64,000 bases of DNA from Saccharothrix sp. NRRL B-16348 (GTDB lineage: Bacteria; Actinomycetota; Actinomycetes; Mycobacteriales; Pseudonocardiaceae): contig NZ_LGED01000068.1 of the NCBI RefSeq assembly GCF_001280085.1, positions 111,178 to 175,177 on the forward strand, written 5' to 3'. Under the pieces are notes generated by a model. It did not search any database. It was not told the origin of the DNA and was given only the letters and a program-made list of their open reading frames with translations. Positions 33,146-41,790 of this stretch are shown here, piece by piece. Both the position numbers and the translations under genes were made by a program. Positions within the stretch are counted from its first letter, which is position 1. Every line of letters begins with the position of its first letter.

Positions 33146-34171
33146 GTGGCAGGTGGTAAGCGTCCGACCATCTCGGACATCGCCAAGGCCGCGGGCGTGT
33201 CCACCGGCGCCGTGTCGTACGCGCTCAACAACCGGCCGGGCGTCTCGGAACCGACACGTCGTCGGATCATGGACATCGCCGACCGCCTCGGCTGGGTGCC
33301 CAGCAGCGCGGCGCGGTCGTTGAGCGACGGTCGGGCGAACGCGATCGGGCTCGTGGTCGACCGGCCCGCGCGGGTGATCGGCGTCGAGCCGTACTTCATG
33401 CAGCTGATCTCCGGGATACAGGTCGCGCTGGCCGGCGGGCCCACGTCGTTGCTGCTGCAGGTGACGGACAACTCGGCGGCCGAGCTGGCGGCGTACCGGC
33501 GGTGGTGGGGCGAGCGGCGGGTGGACGGCGTGCTGCTGGTCGACCTGGTGCAGAACGACCCGCGGGTGGAGCTGGTGCAGGAGCTGCGGCTGCCCGCGGT
33601 CGTGCTCGGCGAGCCCGTCGTGCCGGACATGCCGTGCGTGTGGACCGACGACGAGTTGGCCGTGGAGGAGGTGCTGGAGTACCTGGTGGCGTTGGGGCAC
33701 CGGCGCATCGTCCGGGTCGCGGGGCCGACGAAGTTCGTGCACACCCAGACCCGTTCCCGCGCGTTCACCACCGCCGCGGCGCGGCTCGGCCTGCCCGACG
33801 CCCGCGTGGTGCACGCCGACTACTCCGACGAGGCCGCGGCCCGCGTGACCCGGCGCGTGCTGACGAGCGGCACGCCGCCGACCGCCTTGGTGTTCGACAA
33901 CGACGTGATGGCCGTGTCCGCTCTCGGCGTCGCGCACGAGCTGGGCCTGACCGTTCCGGACCAGCTGTCCCTGGTGGCGTGGGACGACTCGGCCCTGTGC
34001 CGCCTGGTCCGCCCGGCCCTCTCGGCGGTCCGCCGCCCGATCGCCGAACGCGGCTCCGCCGCCGTGCGGCTGCTCCTCGACGTGATCAACGGCGCCCCGG
34101 CCGAACAGGTGAAGACCTCGGACCCGGAACTGGTCCCCCGCTCCAGCACCGCCCACCCCCCACCCTCCTAA
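33146..34171 (+). CDS. LacI-family regulator (CE7/mannan module)
   Basis: The start is GTG 33146. The 341-residue product has a HTH (TISDIAKAAGVSTGAVSYAL, NNRPGVSEPTRRRIMDIADR) with recognition helix TGAVSYALN, different from the two SVPTVSK-type regulators upstream. Effector-domain motifs include VDGVLLVDLVQNDPRVEL, LGHRRIVRVAGPTKFVHTQT, TALVFDNDVMAVSALGVAHE and LVAWDDSALCRLVRPALSAV. It probably binds TTAAGCGCTTAA next to it and the related site before the GH5 gene. The inducer is unknown; an acetylated hemicellulose fragment is plausible. Confidence 0.92.
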   Translation: MAGGKRPTISDIAKAAGVSTGAVSYALNNRPGVSEPTRRRIMDIADRLGWVPSSAARSLSDGRANAIGLVVDRPARVIGVEPYFMQLISGIQVALAGGPTSLLLQVTDNSAAELAAYRRWWGERRVDGVLLVDLVQNDPRVELVQELRLPAVVLGEPVVPDMPCVWTDDELAVEEVLEYLVALGHRRIVRVAGPTKFVHTQTRSRAFTTAAARLGLPDARVVHADYSDEAAARVTRRVLTSGTPPTALVFDNDVMAVSALGVAHELGLTVPDQLSLVAWDDSALCRLVRPALSAVRRPIAERGSAAVRLLLDVINGAPAEQVKTSDPELVPRSSTAHPPPS

Positions 34172-34189
34172 CCCCCACCTCTCGCGTGT

Positions 34190-34424
34190 CGAACCTCCAA
34201 GTCGCGCGTGTCCTACGTTCAGAACACGCGTGTCCTACGTTCCGGTCGCGCGTGTCCTACGTTCGGAACACCCGTGTCCCACGTTCAGGTTCGATCTTGC
34301 CGTCGTGCGGCGAAACCCCAGGTCGCGTGTTCTGAGCGTTGAACTCACGTGTTCTGAACGTAGGACACGCGCGACGCGAACGTAGGACACGCGCGTTCTG
34401 AAGGTAGGACACGCGCGTGCTGGG
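34190..34424. repeat. array B of short inverted repeats (CGCGTGTCCTACGTTC family)
   Basis: About nine units of 20-24 bases: five plus-orientation units (CGCGTGTCCTACGTTC with variants) at 34190-34288, a central spacer of about 35 bases, then four minus-orientation units (GAACGTAGGACACGCGCG and variants) to 34424. The two halves are mutually complementary, so a transcript could form a long stem. It starts about 20 bases after the LacI stop and is related to array A. The units have no regular spacers, so it is not CRISPR. Confidence 0.8.
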
Positions 34425-34469
34425 GGTGGTGGGTGGGGGAGAGGTGTAGGAGGATTGCGGCGAGTGTTC

Positions 34470-34483
34470 TGGGAGCGGTCCCA
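34470..34483. promoter_or_regulatory. CebR/CelR-like operator upstream of the GH5 gene
   Basis: TGGGAGCGGTCCCA differs by one base from the perfect operator before the LPMO gene (21032). It lies 167 bases upstream of the GH5 start, so cello- or manno-oligosaccharide control of this enzyme is likely. Confidence 0.6.
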
Positions 34484-34552
34484 GAGGGCTTGGGAGAGGT
34501 GCCCGCAGGAGGTTGGGGCGGGGGAGGGTGGCGGCGAATGGGCCGTTGACAC

Positions 34553-34564
34553 TTAAGCGGTTAA
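34553..34564. promoter_or_regulatory. LacI operator upstream of the GH5 gene
   Basis: TTAAGCGGTTAA differs by one base from the palindrome in the CE7-LacI gap. It overlaps a possible -35 element, TTGACA (34546-34551). The LacI regulator at 33146 is the natural candidate to bind it. Confidence 0.62.
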
Positions 34565-34649
34565 TTGCTTTGGTGTTGGGGCCTGCCGCAGGCAGGCGCG
34601 CTGCCCTGCGCTCGCTACGTCAACGTCGACAACTACGCGAGGTACATCC

Positions 34650-36269
34650 ATGCGCAAGCGATTCGCCTTGGTGGGCGCCGCCGTCGCCGCCTTGGTCCTG
34701 TCACTGCTCACGGTGACGCCGGCACACGCCGCGGCCGGGTTCACCGTCAGCAACGGGCGTCTCCTCGACGCCAACGGCAACGACTTCGTGATGCGTGGCG
34801 TGAACCACGCGCACACCTGGTACGCCGACCGCACCACCCAGGCGCTCAAGGACATCAAGGCCACCGGCGCCAACACGGTCCGCGTGGTCCTCAGCTCGGG
34901 CGACCGGTGGACCCTCAACACCGCCTCCGACGTCGCCAACGTCATCAGCCAGTGCAAGGCCAACAAGCTCATCTGCGTGCTGGAGGTGCACGACACCACC
35001 GGCTACCAGGAGCAGAGCGGCGCGGTCAGCCTGGCCCGGGCCGTGGAGTACTGGAAGAGCATCCAGAGCGCCATGACCGGCCAGGAGAAGTACGTCATCC
35101 TCAACATCGGCAACGAGCCGTGGGGCAACACGGGCTACACCGGCTGGACCCAGGCGACCAAGGACGCCATCACCTCGCTGCGCTCGGCGGGCTTCGAGCA
35201 CACGATCATGGTCGACGCGCCGAACTGGGGCCAGGACTGGGACAACACCATGCGCGCCAACGCGGCCTCGGTGTTCGCCGCCGACCCGCACAAGAACACG
35301 GTGTTCTCCATCCACATGTACGGCGTGTACAACACGGCCGCCAAGGTCAACGACTACCTGAACGCGTTCGTCGCGGCGAAGCTGCCGATCGTGGTCGGCG
35401 AGTTCGGCCACGACCACTCCGACGGCAACCCGGACGAGGACACGATCTTCGCCACCACGCAGGCGCTGAAGCTGGGCTACCTGGCGTGGTCCTGGTCGGG
35501 CAACGGCGGCGGCGTCGAGTACCTCGACATGGTCACCGGCTTCAACGCCGCCCAGCTGACGACCTGGGGCCAGCGCGCGGTCAACGGCGCGAACGGCATC
35601 AAGGCCACCTCGCGCGAGGCCAGCGTCTACGGCGGCACCGGCCCGGTTGACACCACCCCGCCGTCCACGCCCGGCACCCCGGCCGCGTCCGGCGTCACGG
35701 CCACCGGCGCCACGCTGTCCTGGACCGCGTCCACCGACAACGTCGGCGTCACCGGCTACGACGTGGTGCGCGTCAGCGGCACCACCGAGACCGCCGCGGC
35801 CAGCACCGCCACGACGTCCGCGACCATCACCGGCCTGACCGCCAACACCACCTACACGTTCGCCGTGTACGCGCGGGACGCGGCGGGCAACCGCTCCACC
35901 CGCTCCGGCACGGTCAACGTCACCACCCAGTCCGGTGGCGGCGGCCCCGCGTCCTGCGCGGTCACGTACAAGGTCGCGGGCCAGTGGCAGGGCGGTTTCC
36001 AGGGCGACGTGAAGATCGCCAACACCGGCACGGCCGCGGTGAACGGCTGGACGCTGCGCTGGACGTGGGCCAACGGCCAGACGGTCAGCCAGTCCTGGGG
36101 CGCCACCACGACCCAGTCCGGTTCGACGCTGAGCGCGACCAACGTGTCCTACACCGGCACCATCCCGGCGAGCGGCTCGGTCAGCTTCGGCTTCATCGGG
36201 TCGTGGAACGGCACCAACTCGGCGCCCACCGCGTTCACCCTCAACGGCGCCGCCTGCACCACGGCCTAG
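34650..36269 (+). CDS. secreted GH5 endo-beta-mannanase (subfamily 8-like) with FnIII and CBM2
   Basis: The 539-residue product has a signal peptide (cleavage near AHA-AAG). The GH5 domain starts FTVSNGRLLDANGNDFVMRG VNHAHTWY; this N-terminus resembles actinobacterial GH5_8 mannanases. The acid/base is Glu156 (LNIGNEPWGN) and the nucleophile Glu251 (VVGEFGHDH). FnIII is at about 333-430 and CBM2 at about 436-539 (CAVTYKVAGQWQGGFQGDVK). It degrades mannan in cellulosic material outside the cell. A cellulase assignment is possible but less likely. An acetyl-esterase gene follows 11 bases after the stop. Confidence 0.88.
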   Translation: MRKRFALVGAAVAALVLSLLTVTPAHAAAGFTVSNGRLLDANGNDFVMRGVNHAHTWYADRTTQALKDIKATGANTVRVVLSSGDRWTLNTASDVANVISQCKANKLICVLEVHDTTGYQEQSGAVSLARAVEYWKSIQSAMTGQEKYVILNIGNEPWGNTGYTGWTQATKDAITSLRSAGFEHTIMVDAPNWGQDWDNTMRANAASVFAADPHKNTVFSIHMYGVYNTAAKVNDYLNAFVAAKLPIVVGEFGHDHSDGNPDEDTIFATTQALKLGYLAWSWSGNGGGVEYLDMVTGFNAAQLTTWGQRAVNGANGIKATSREASVYGGTGPVDTTPPSTPGTPAASGVTATGATLSWTASTDNVGVTGYDVVRVSGTTETAAASTATTSATITGLTANTTYTFAVYARDAAGNRSTRSGTVNVTTQSGGGGPASCAVTYKVAGQWQGGFQGDVKIANTGTAAVNGWTLRWTWANGQTVSQSWGATTTQSGSTLSATNVSYTGTIPASGSVSFGFIGSWNGTNSAPTAFTLNGAACTTA

Positions 36270-36280
36270 AGGAGTCCACG

Positions 36281-37372
36281 ATGTCGAGAAAAGCCGCTGT
36301 CGCGGCACTGTTAACGGCGTTGGCCACGCTCGTCGGCCTCTTGGTCGGCACGACCGGCCAGGCGGTCGAGGCCGCGGCGCCGACGCGGATCATGGCGCTC
36401 GGCGACTCGATCACCGGGTCGCCGGGCTGCTGGCGCGCCCTGCTGGACCGCGACCTGCGCGCGGCCGGGCACACGGACATCGACTTCGTGGGCACCCGCA
36501 CCGGTGACGGCTGCGGTTTCGCCTACGACGGCGAGAACGAGGGCCACGGCGGCGCGCTGGTCACCGCGGTGGCCGACCAGAACCAGCTCGTCGGGTGGCT
36601 GGCCGCCACCAACCCGAACGTGGTGCTCATGCACTTCGGGACCAACGACGTGTGGAGCAACCGGTCGACCGCGACGATCCTGGCCGCGTACAGCAAGCTC
36701 GTCGACCAGATGCGCGCCAACAACGCGAGCATGGAGGTGATCGTCGCCAAGATCATCCCGATGGCGGCGAGCGCCTGCGCGGAGTGCCCCCAGCGGGTGG
36801 TCGACCTGAACGCGGCGATCACGGGCTGGGCGGCGGGCAAGTCCACCGCGCAGTCGCCGATCACCGTCGTGGACCAGTGGACCGGGTTCAACACCTCCGG
36901 TGACACCTACGACGGCGTGCACCCGAACGCGTCCGGTGATCGCAAGATCGCGGACAAGTGGTTCCCGGCCGTGGTGTCCGCGCTCAACGGCACCACGCCC
37001 ACGTCCACGACAACGTCCACGACCACCACGACGACCACCACCACGACCACCACGACTTCCGTCCCCGGCGGGTCGTGCGACGTCGAGATCAAGGTCGTCA
37101 ACCAGTGGCCGGGCGGGTTCACGGTGGAGATCACCATCCGCAACGCCGGCGCCTCGGCGACCCGCGGGTGGCGCATCGGGTTCACGTTCAACCCCGGGAT
37201 GTCCCTCAACCAGGGCTGGAACGGCACCTTCACCCAGAGCGGCACGTCGGTGACGGTGTCCCACACGTCCTGGAACGGCGCCATCCCGCCGTCGGGCACG
37301 ATCAAGATCGGCTTCAACGGCAGCGGTGACGCCACCGGCTGGGTGCCGGTGCCGATCTGCGCGCTGTCCTGA
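36281..37372 (+). CDS. secreted SGNH (CE3-like) acetyl esterase with CBM2
   Basis: ATG 36281 follows GAGGAG. The 363-residue product has a signal peptide, then an SGNH hydrolase: block I IMALGDSITGSPGCWR (catalytic Ser), Gly block GENEGHGGALV, block III HFGTNDVWSN (Asn), block V YDGVHPNASGDRKIA (Asp/His). A Thr-only linker of about 25 residues leads to a CBM2 (CDVEIKVVNQWPGGFTVEIT to the end). The layout is that of a CE3 acetyl xylan/mannan esterase. It is in one operon with the GH5 gene, so it likely deacetylates mannan or xylan for it. Confidence 0.9.
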   Translation: MSRKAAVAALLTALATLVGLLVGTTGQAVEAAAPTRIMALGDSITGSPGCWRALLDRDLRAAGHTDIDFVGTRTGDGCGFAYDGENEGHGGALVTAVADQNQLVGWLAATNPNVVLMHFGTNDVWSNRSTATILAAYSKLVDQMRANNASMEVIVAKIIPMAASACAECPQRVVDLNAAITGWAAGKSTAQSPITVVDQWTGFNTSGDTYDGVHPNASGDRKIADKWFPAVVSALNGTTPTSTTTSTTTTTTTTTTTTTSVPGGSCDVEIKVVNQWPGGFTVEITIRNAGASATRGWRIGFTFNPGMSLNQGWNGTFTQSGTSVTVSHTSWNGAIPPSGTIKIGFNGSGDATGWVPVPICALS

Positions 37373-37379
37373 CCCGACC

Positions 37380-37418
37380 CCGCGGTTGTGCCCCCCGAGC
37401 AGAGGGGCACAACCGCGG
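37380..37418 (+). terminator. terminator of the GH5-CE3 operon
   Basis: CCGCGGTTGTGCCCC (37380-37394) pairs perfectly with GGGGCACAACCGCGG (37404-37418) around a nine-base loop, starting eight bases after the esterase stop. Confidence 0.85.
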
Positions 37419-37464
37419 GCCCCACCCGCGCGACGCCGGTATCCTCGGCAGGGGGTGGTGCGTC

Positions 37465-37875
37465 GTGACCGAGCGCAAGCCGGCCGGTGTCGGCTTCGAG
37501 ACGTGGATCGAGCGGCAGATCCGCGAGGCGCAGGACCGCGGGGACTTCGAGGACCTGCCGGGCGCGGGCAAGCCGTTGAAGGGGCTGCACGAGCCGCACG
37601 ACGAGCTGTGGTGGGTGAAGGAGAAGCTGCGCCGCGAGGAGGGCACCGCGCTCCCGCCGACGCTGCTGCTGCGCAAGGAGGCCGCCGCCGCGCGCGAGGC
37701 CGCCGGGAAGGCCCGCACCGAGGCCGAGGCGCGGTCGATCCTGGCCGACATCAACGCCCGGATCGTCGAGGCGATCCGCAAGCCCATGTCGGGACCGCCG
37801 CTGAACCTGATGCCGTTCGACGTCGAGCACGTGGTGGCGCGGTGGCGCGCCGACCACCAGCCCGATCAGGGCTGA
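37465..37875 (+). CDS. DUF1992 (DnaJ homologue C28-like) protein
   Basis: The 136-residue product is a single DUF1992 domain: FETWIERQIREAQDRGDFED, LPGAGKPLKGL, WWVKEKLRREEGTALPPTLL, LADINARIVEAIRKPM and NLMPFDVEHVVARWR. The family occurs in bacteria and, with a J domain, in eukaryotes; its function is unclear. It is monocistronic and its 3' end overlaps the convergent repeat-protein gene by ten bases. Confidence 0.88.
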   Translation: MTERKPAGVGFETWIERQIREAQDRGDFEDLPGAGKPLKGLHEPHDELWWVKEKLRREEGTALPPTLLLRKEAAAAREAAGKARTEAEARSILADINARIVEAIRKPMSGPPLNLMPFDVEHVVARWRADHQPDQG

Positions 37876-40076
37876 CCGGGCCACTCGCCGACGGCCGGCT
37901 CCTCCAGCAGCGCGCTGGCGGCGACGAACGCCGCGGCCGACAGCGCGCCGTGCCCGTCGGCCAGCCTGCGGTACTCGCGCAACGCCGCCCGCGCGTCGCC
38001 GAGCCTGCGGTAGCTGTCGGCCACCAGGTACCTGGCCTGGTCGGCCCAGTCCGCCCAGCCGGCGTCCTCGGTGTCGCGCAGGTGCTCCAGCCAGTTCGCG
38101 GCACGCACGCCCGCGTCCACGGCGTCCTCGTATCGCCCGGCCGCGTGGTCGGCGTGCACGAGTTGGTACCACTGCTCGACCGTGTCGCCGCCGCGCAGCG
38201 CGGCCTGGCCGATCGCCTCGTTCAGGTCGTCGGCCGCGTCGGCGACCCGCCCGGCGTCGATCAGGTCGCAGGCCCGCAGGTACCGCAGCCGCGCGACGAG
38301 CCGGTCGGCGTCACGGGGCGGCCGGGCCAGGAGCCGCTCGACCACCGGGCCGTGGGCGTCCAGGTCGCGCAGCTGCTCCACGGCCTCCAACGCCTTCTCC
38401 GGCGCGCCCGCCTCGATCAACGCGTCCAGCGCGGCCGTCGCGGTGGCGGCCGACGGCCGGATCACGCCTTCGAGGAGCAGCAGCGTCCCCGTCGCGAGCA
38501 GGTCGCCCGCCGCCTCCGCGTGCCGCTTGCCCCGCGACAACGCCGCCAGCGCCTCGGCGTGCCTGCCCTGGCCCGCCAGCACGTACGCCAGCCAGTGCTC
38601 GGCCCACGCGCAGTCCCCGTCGTCTCCCGAGTCGCGTAATCGGGTGGCGGCGTCGGCGGTGGCGGCGACGCCCTCCTCGACCCGGCCGTCGTGCGCGATC
38701 CACAGGCCGAGCCACGACTGGGTGAGCAACGCGCGCCGTTCGTCGCCGTGCCGCCGGTGCACGTAGGCCGCCCACCGCAACGAGCGCTCGGTCTCCGGAC
38801 CCTGGAAGAACTTCGCCCACAGCTCGATCCGCCGCGCGCGCAGGTGCTCGGGCAGGTCGTCGGACAGCACGGTCAGGCACGCCCTGGCCTCGTCCGGCTC
38901 GCACCGCAGGTCGTGGCGGTGCGCGCGGTCCAGCACCGCTTCGTCGGACAGGCCGGGCGGCGGCAGCACGCGCAGCGGCGCCCGGCTGGTCGGGCTCAGC
39001 GGGACGAAGTCCGCCAACGGCTCGGCGGCCAGCCTGGCGCGGATCCGGTCGCCCTGCGCGGAGTGCCCGTTGCGCCGGTCGAACCGGTCGGCCAGGTCCA
39101 GCGCGAGCCGCCGCATCCGGGCCGCCAGCACGTGGAACGGCACCGAGTTCGGGTCGTCGGGGCCGAGGTCGAGGGCGGTGTCGCCGCGGCCCGCGCGCAC
39201 CTGCGCGTCGGCCAGCACCGCCACCGCGGTGGCGTACTCCATGGTGGCGAACGGCCGTTGCCGAGCCTCGAACCCGCGCAGGGACGCGAGCCAGTCGACG
39301 CCCGCCGCCGCGTTGCCGGTCAACGCGCAGAACTCGATCACCCGCGCGTGGTGCTCCAGCGAGTGGAACTCGCCCGCCATGCCGCGCAGCAGCCGCCGGT
39401 ACGCCAGGATCGCGTCCGCCCACGCGCCCGCCCGCGCCAGCGGCAGCAGCATCAGGCACCGCGCCAGCACCACGGGCTCGTCGGACACGGCCGGGTCGGC
39501 CAGCATCGGCGCGGCGAGCGCGTGCGCGCGGGCGTCGTCGCCGCGGGCCAGGAAGTGGTCGATCCCGGTCACGTGCAGCCACCGGTCGTCCCCGTCGGTC
39601 GGCGCGGTGGCGGTCCAGCGGAGGTAGGCCTCGTCGGCGGCGGCCAGGTCGCCGAGGTGCGCGGCCACGCCCCGGCGGGCGGAGTGGACCTCGTGCCACG
39701 GCAGGCCGGCCGCGGTGAACCGCCGTTCCAGGCCGTGCAGCGCCGCCCGGATGTCGGCCACGCCGTAGTCGGGGAAGTCGACCATGCACTCGACGAGCCA
39801 GGCGTGCCACCGCAGCAGGTCGGCCTCGTCGGCCGGGTCGAACCGCGCGGGCCGCCGGTCGTAGGCGTCGAGGCACTCCCGGAACAGCTGGTAGACCTGC
39901 TCCCACCGCCCGTCCAGGCGGTGCGCGTCGGCGAGGAGCCTGCGCGACACGTAGGTCGCCCGCGGCACGTCGCCGAGGTCGGCCCGGCGGACGGCGTCCT
40001 CCAGCAACGCGGTCCTCGCGTCGTCGTGCTCCATGGCCTGCGCCTCGCGCAGCGACAACCACAACTCCGAGTCCAT
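37866..40076 (-). CDS. large TPR-like repeat protein
   Basis: The 736-residue product is all-alpha and built of tetratricopeptide-like helical pairs: YVSRRLLADAHRLDGRWEQV, ALAAPMLADPAVSDEPVVLA, AVAVLADAQVRAGRGDTALD, CAWAEHWLAYVLAGQGRHAEA and YLVADSYRRLGDARAALREY. There is no NB-ARC, HTH or signal peptide. The role is probably protein-protein scaffolding; no partner is evident. I choose ATG 40076 behind GGGGGACGGA over GTG 40103. The TetR gene lies directly upstream on the same strand, so the two may be co-transcribed. Confidence 0.75.
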   Translation of the reverse strand: MDSELWLSLREAQAMEHDDARTALLEDAVRRADLGDVPRATYVSRRLLADAHRLDGRWEQVYQLFRECLDAYDRRPARFDPADEADLLRWHAWLVECMVDFPDYGVADIRAALHGLERRFTAAGLPWHEVHSARRGVAAHLGDLAAADEAYLRWTATAPTDGDDRWLHVTGIDHFLARGDDARAHALAAPMLADPAVSDEPVVLARCLMLLPLARAGAWADAILAYRRLLRGMAGEFHSLEHHARVIEFCALTGNAAAGVDWLASLRGFEARQRPFATMEYATAVAVLADAQVRAGRGDTALDLGPDDPNSVPFHVLAARMRRLALDLADRFDRRNGHSAQGDRIRARLAAEPLADFVPLSPTSRAPLRVLPPPGLSDEAVLDRAHRHDLRCEPDEARACLTVLSDDLPEHLRARRIELWAKFFQGPETERSLRWAAYVHRRHGDERRALLTQSWLGLWIAHDGRVEEGVAATADAATRLRDSGDDGDCAWAEHWLAYVLAGQGRHAEALAALSRGKRHAEAAGDLLATGTLLLLEGVIRPSAATATAALDALIEAGAPEKALEAVEQLRDLDAHGPVVERLLARPPRDADRLVARLRYLRACDLIDAGRVADAADDLNEAIGQAALRGGDTVEQWYQLVHADHAAGRYEDAVDAGVRAANWLEHLRDTEDAGWADWADQARYLVADSYRRLGDARAALREYRRLADGHGALSAAAFVAASALLEEPAVGEWPGQP

Positions 40077-40110
40077 CGGCGATCCGTCCCCCGGTCTGGT
40101 CACGGCGCGG

Positions 40111-40662
40111 TCAGACGACCCCGGCCGCGTCGAGCAGCGCCGTCGCGGTGGTGACGCCGAGGCCGGCCAGCGGTTCGGCCCGCATCACCGCGCGTGCCGC
40201 CGCGCCGTCGAACACCATCGTCAGCTGCGCGGCCAGCGTGTCCGGGTCCGCCGCGCCCGCCGTGCGCGCCTCGGCGGCGAAGAAGTCGGTCATGGCCTGC
40301 TTGTGCCTGCGGGCCACGGCGTTGGCCGGGTGCGTGGCGTCCTTGAGCTCGGTCGCCGTGGCGACCAGGGGGCAGCCCCGGTAGGTCGGTTGGCCGGTCA
40401 GCCCGTCCTGCGCGCGGAACACGTGCAGGATCCGCTCGCGCGGTGTGCCGCCGTCCGGGGGGCGCAGCACGGCCTCGTAATCGGGGGCGCGCCGGTCGAG
40501 GCTGGCCGCGATCAGCTCGTCCTTGCTGTCGAACAGCAGGTACATCGACCGCTTGGAGACGCCGGCGGCCTTGCACAGCGCGTCGACGCCCACACCGACG
40601 CCTTCCCGGTAGAACAGCTCGCCCGCCGCGTCCAGCAGGCGGTCCCGTGGGGTGGTGGTCAC
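40111..40662 (-). CDS. TetR-family repressor
   Basis: The 183-residue product has the TetR HTH (RDRLLDAAGELFYREGVGVG, VDALCKAAGVSKRSMYLLFD) with a long ligand-binding region including YRGCPLVATATELKDATHPA. It is divergent from an SDR oxidoreductase gene, a common TetR/target pair, with a strong inverted repeat between them (40694-40736). The likely ligand is a hydrophobic aldehyde or ketone handled by the SDR. Confidence 0.9.
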   Translation of the reverse strand: MTTTPRDRLLDAAGELFYREGVGVGVDALCKAAGVSKRSMYLLFDSKDELIAASLDRRAPDYEAVLRPPDGGTPRERILHVFRAQDGLTGQPTYRGCPLVATATELKDATHPANAVARRHKQAMTDFFAAEARTAGAADPDTLAAQLTMVFDGAAARAVMRAEPLAGLGVTTATALLDAAGVV

Positions 40663-40693
40663 ACCTTGCAGGTTACCCGCGAGGTTGCGGGGA

Positions 40694-40736
40694 GGAAACC
40701 GATCGGTCTACAGTCAGTGGAAACAGATCGGTTTCC
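40694..40736. promoter_or_regulatory. TetR operator region
   Basis: GGAAACCGATC (40694-40704) and GATCGGTTTCC (40726-40736) are perfect 11-base inverted arms 21 bases apart. Each arm sits in its own palindrome: ACCGATCGGT on the left and GGAAAC-N6-GTTTCC (40719-40736) on the right. Two TetR dimers could bind and block both divergent promoters. Confidence 0.72.
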
Positions 40737-40754
40737 GTACTTGGAGGGATTGGC

Positions 40755-41465
40755 ATGACCACGATCAACGGTGCGACCGCACTGGTCACCGGCGGCAACA
40801 GGGGCATCGGCAAGGCCCTGGTCGCGGCCCTGTACGACCGGGGTGCGCGGAAGGTCTACGCCACCGCGCGCGACCCGCGCACCGTCACGCACCCGGACGC
40901 CGTCCCGCTCGCGCTGGAGGTCACCGACCCCGACTCGGTCGCCGCCGCGGCGGCCGCGGCCGACGACGTGACCATCGTGATCAACAACGCGGGCGGGCTG
41001 GTGCGGGCGTCGTTCCTGGACTCGCCGCTGGACGACGTCCGCCGCGAGTTCGAGACCAACTTCTACGGCCCGCTCCACGTGGCCCGCGCGTTCGTGCCGA
41101 TCATCGAGCGCAACGGCGGCGGGCACCTGCTCAACGTCGCCTCCGTCCTGTCCTGGGCGGCGATCAGCGGCTCGTACAGCGCGTCGAAGGCCGCCCTGTG
41201 GTCGCAGACCAACTCCCTGCGCCTCGACCTGCTCCCGCGCGGCATCCAGGTCACCGGGCTGCACGTCGGCTACGTCGACACCGACATGACCGCCGGTCTC
41301 GACGCGCCCAAGAGCGATCCCCGCGACGTCGCGGAACGCGCGTTGGACGGCATCGAGTCCGACGCCTTCGAGGTGCTGGCCGACGAGCTCACGCGCCAGG
41401 TGAAAGCCGCGCTGGCACAGGACATCGCCGTGCAGTACCCGGCTCTCGCGGGTGCGGACCGGTAG
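40755..41465 (+). CDS. SDR family oxidoreductase
   Basis: The 236-residue product is a classical SDR: coenzyme-binding VTGGNRGIGKALVAALYDRG, NAG motif INNAGGLV, catalytic Ser in NVASVLSWAAISG, and YSASKAAL with Tyr and Lys. The start ATG 40755 follows GGAGGGA. It reduces or oxidises a small carbonyl or alcohol compound using NAD(P). Control by the divergent TetR is likely. Confidence 0.92.
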   Translation: MTTINGATALVTGGNRGIGKALVAALYDRGARKVYATARDPRTVTHPDAVPLALEVTDPDSVAAAAAAADDVTIVINNAGGLVRASFLDSPLDDVRREFETNFYGPLHVARAFVPIIERNGGGHLLNVASVLSWAAISGSYSASKAALWSQTNSLRLDLLPRGIQVTGLHVGYVDTDMTAGLDAPKSDPRDVAERALDGIESDAFEVLADELTRQVKAALAQDIAVQYPALAGADR

Positions 41466-41469
41466 TCCG

Positions 41470-41754
41470 TCAACCGCCCCGGCGGGTGCGCCTGGCGATC
41501 GCCGCCGCCTGTTCCAGCTCCTGCTGGGGCGTGTCGAGGACGCGGCCGAGCCAGGCGCGCCAGTACGGGCCGGGTATCCGCTTGCCGCGTTCCCAGCGGG
41601 ACACCTCTTCCCTGGTGATGCTGACGTTGCCGGACGCCGCGTGCAGTCGTTCCGCCAGGTCGTACTGGGTCAGGCCGCGTCCGCGCCGCAGTTCGGGGAG
41701 GACGGCGCTGATCGGTCTCGGTCGGCGTTCCTCGTCAGGTGCGGGTCGGGGCAC
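41470..41754 (-). CDS. small XRE-family DNA-binding protein
   Basis: The 94-residue product contains one XRE HTH (LPELRRGRGLTQYDLAERLH, ITREEVSRWERGKRIPGPYW) plus a short C-terminal helix. It is a probable regulator with no sensor domain. It ends four bases from the convergent SDR gene and lies downstream of the GNAT gene on the same strand. Confidence 0.82.
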   Translation of the reverse strand: MPRPAPDEERRPRPISAVLPELRRGRGLTQYDLAERLHAASGNVSITREEVSRWERGKRIPGPYWRAWLGRVLDTPQQELEQAAAIARRTRRGG

Positions 41755-41790
41755 TGCGGGCGGACCTCCTCGGGTGCGGGCGGGATCGGG

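Noticed and set aside
34190..34424. CRISPR array
   Set aside because: Units change orientation, vary in sequence and have no uniform spacers; no cas gene is nearby.
36985..37065. Thr-coding trinucleotide tract as a mobile or unstable repeat
   Set aside because: It encodes the flexible linker between the esterase and CBM2 domains, a normal feature of secreted actinobacterial enzymes.
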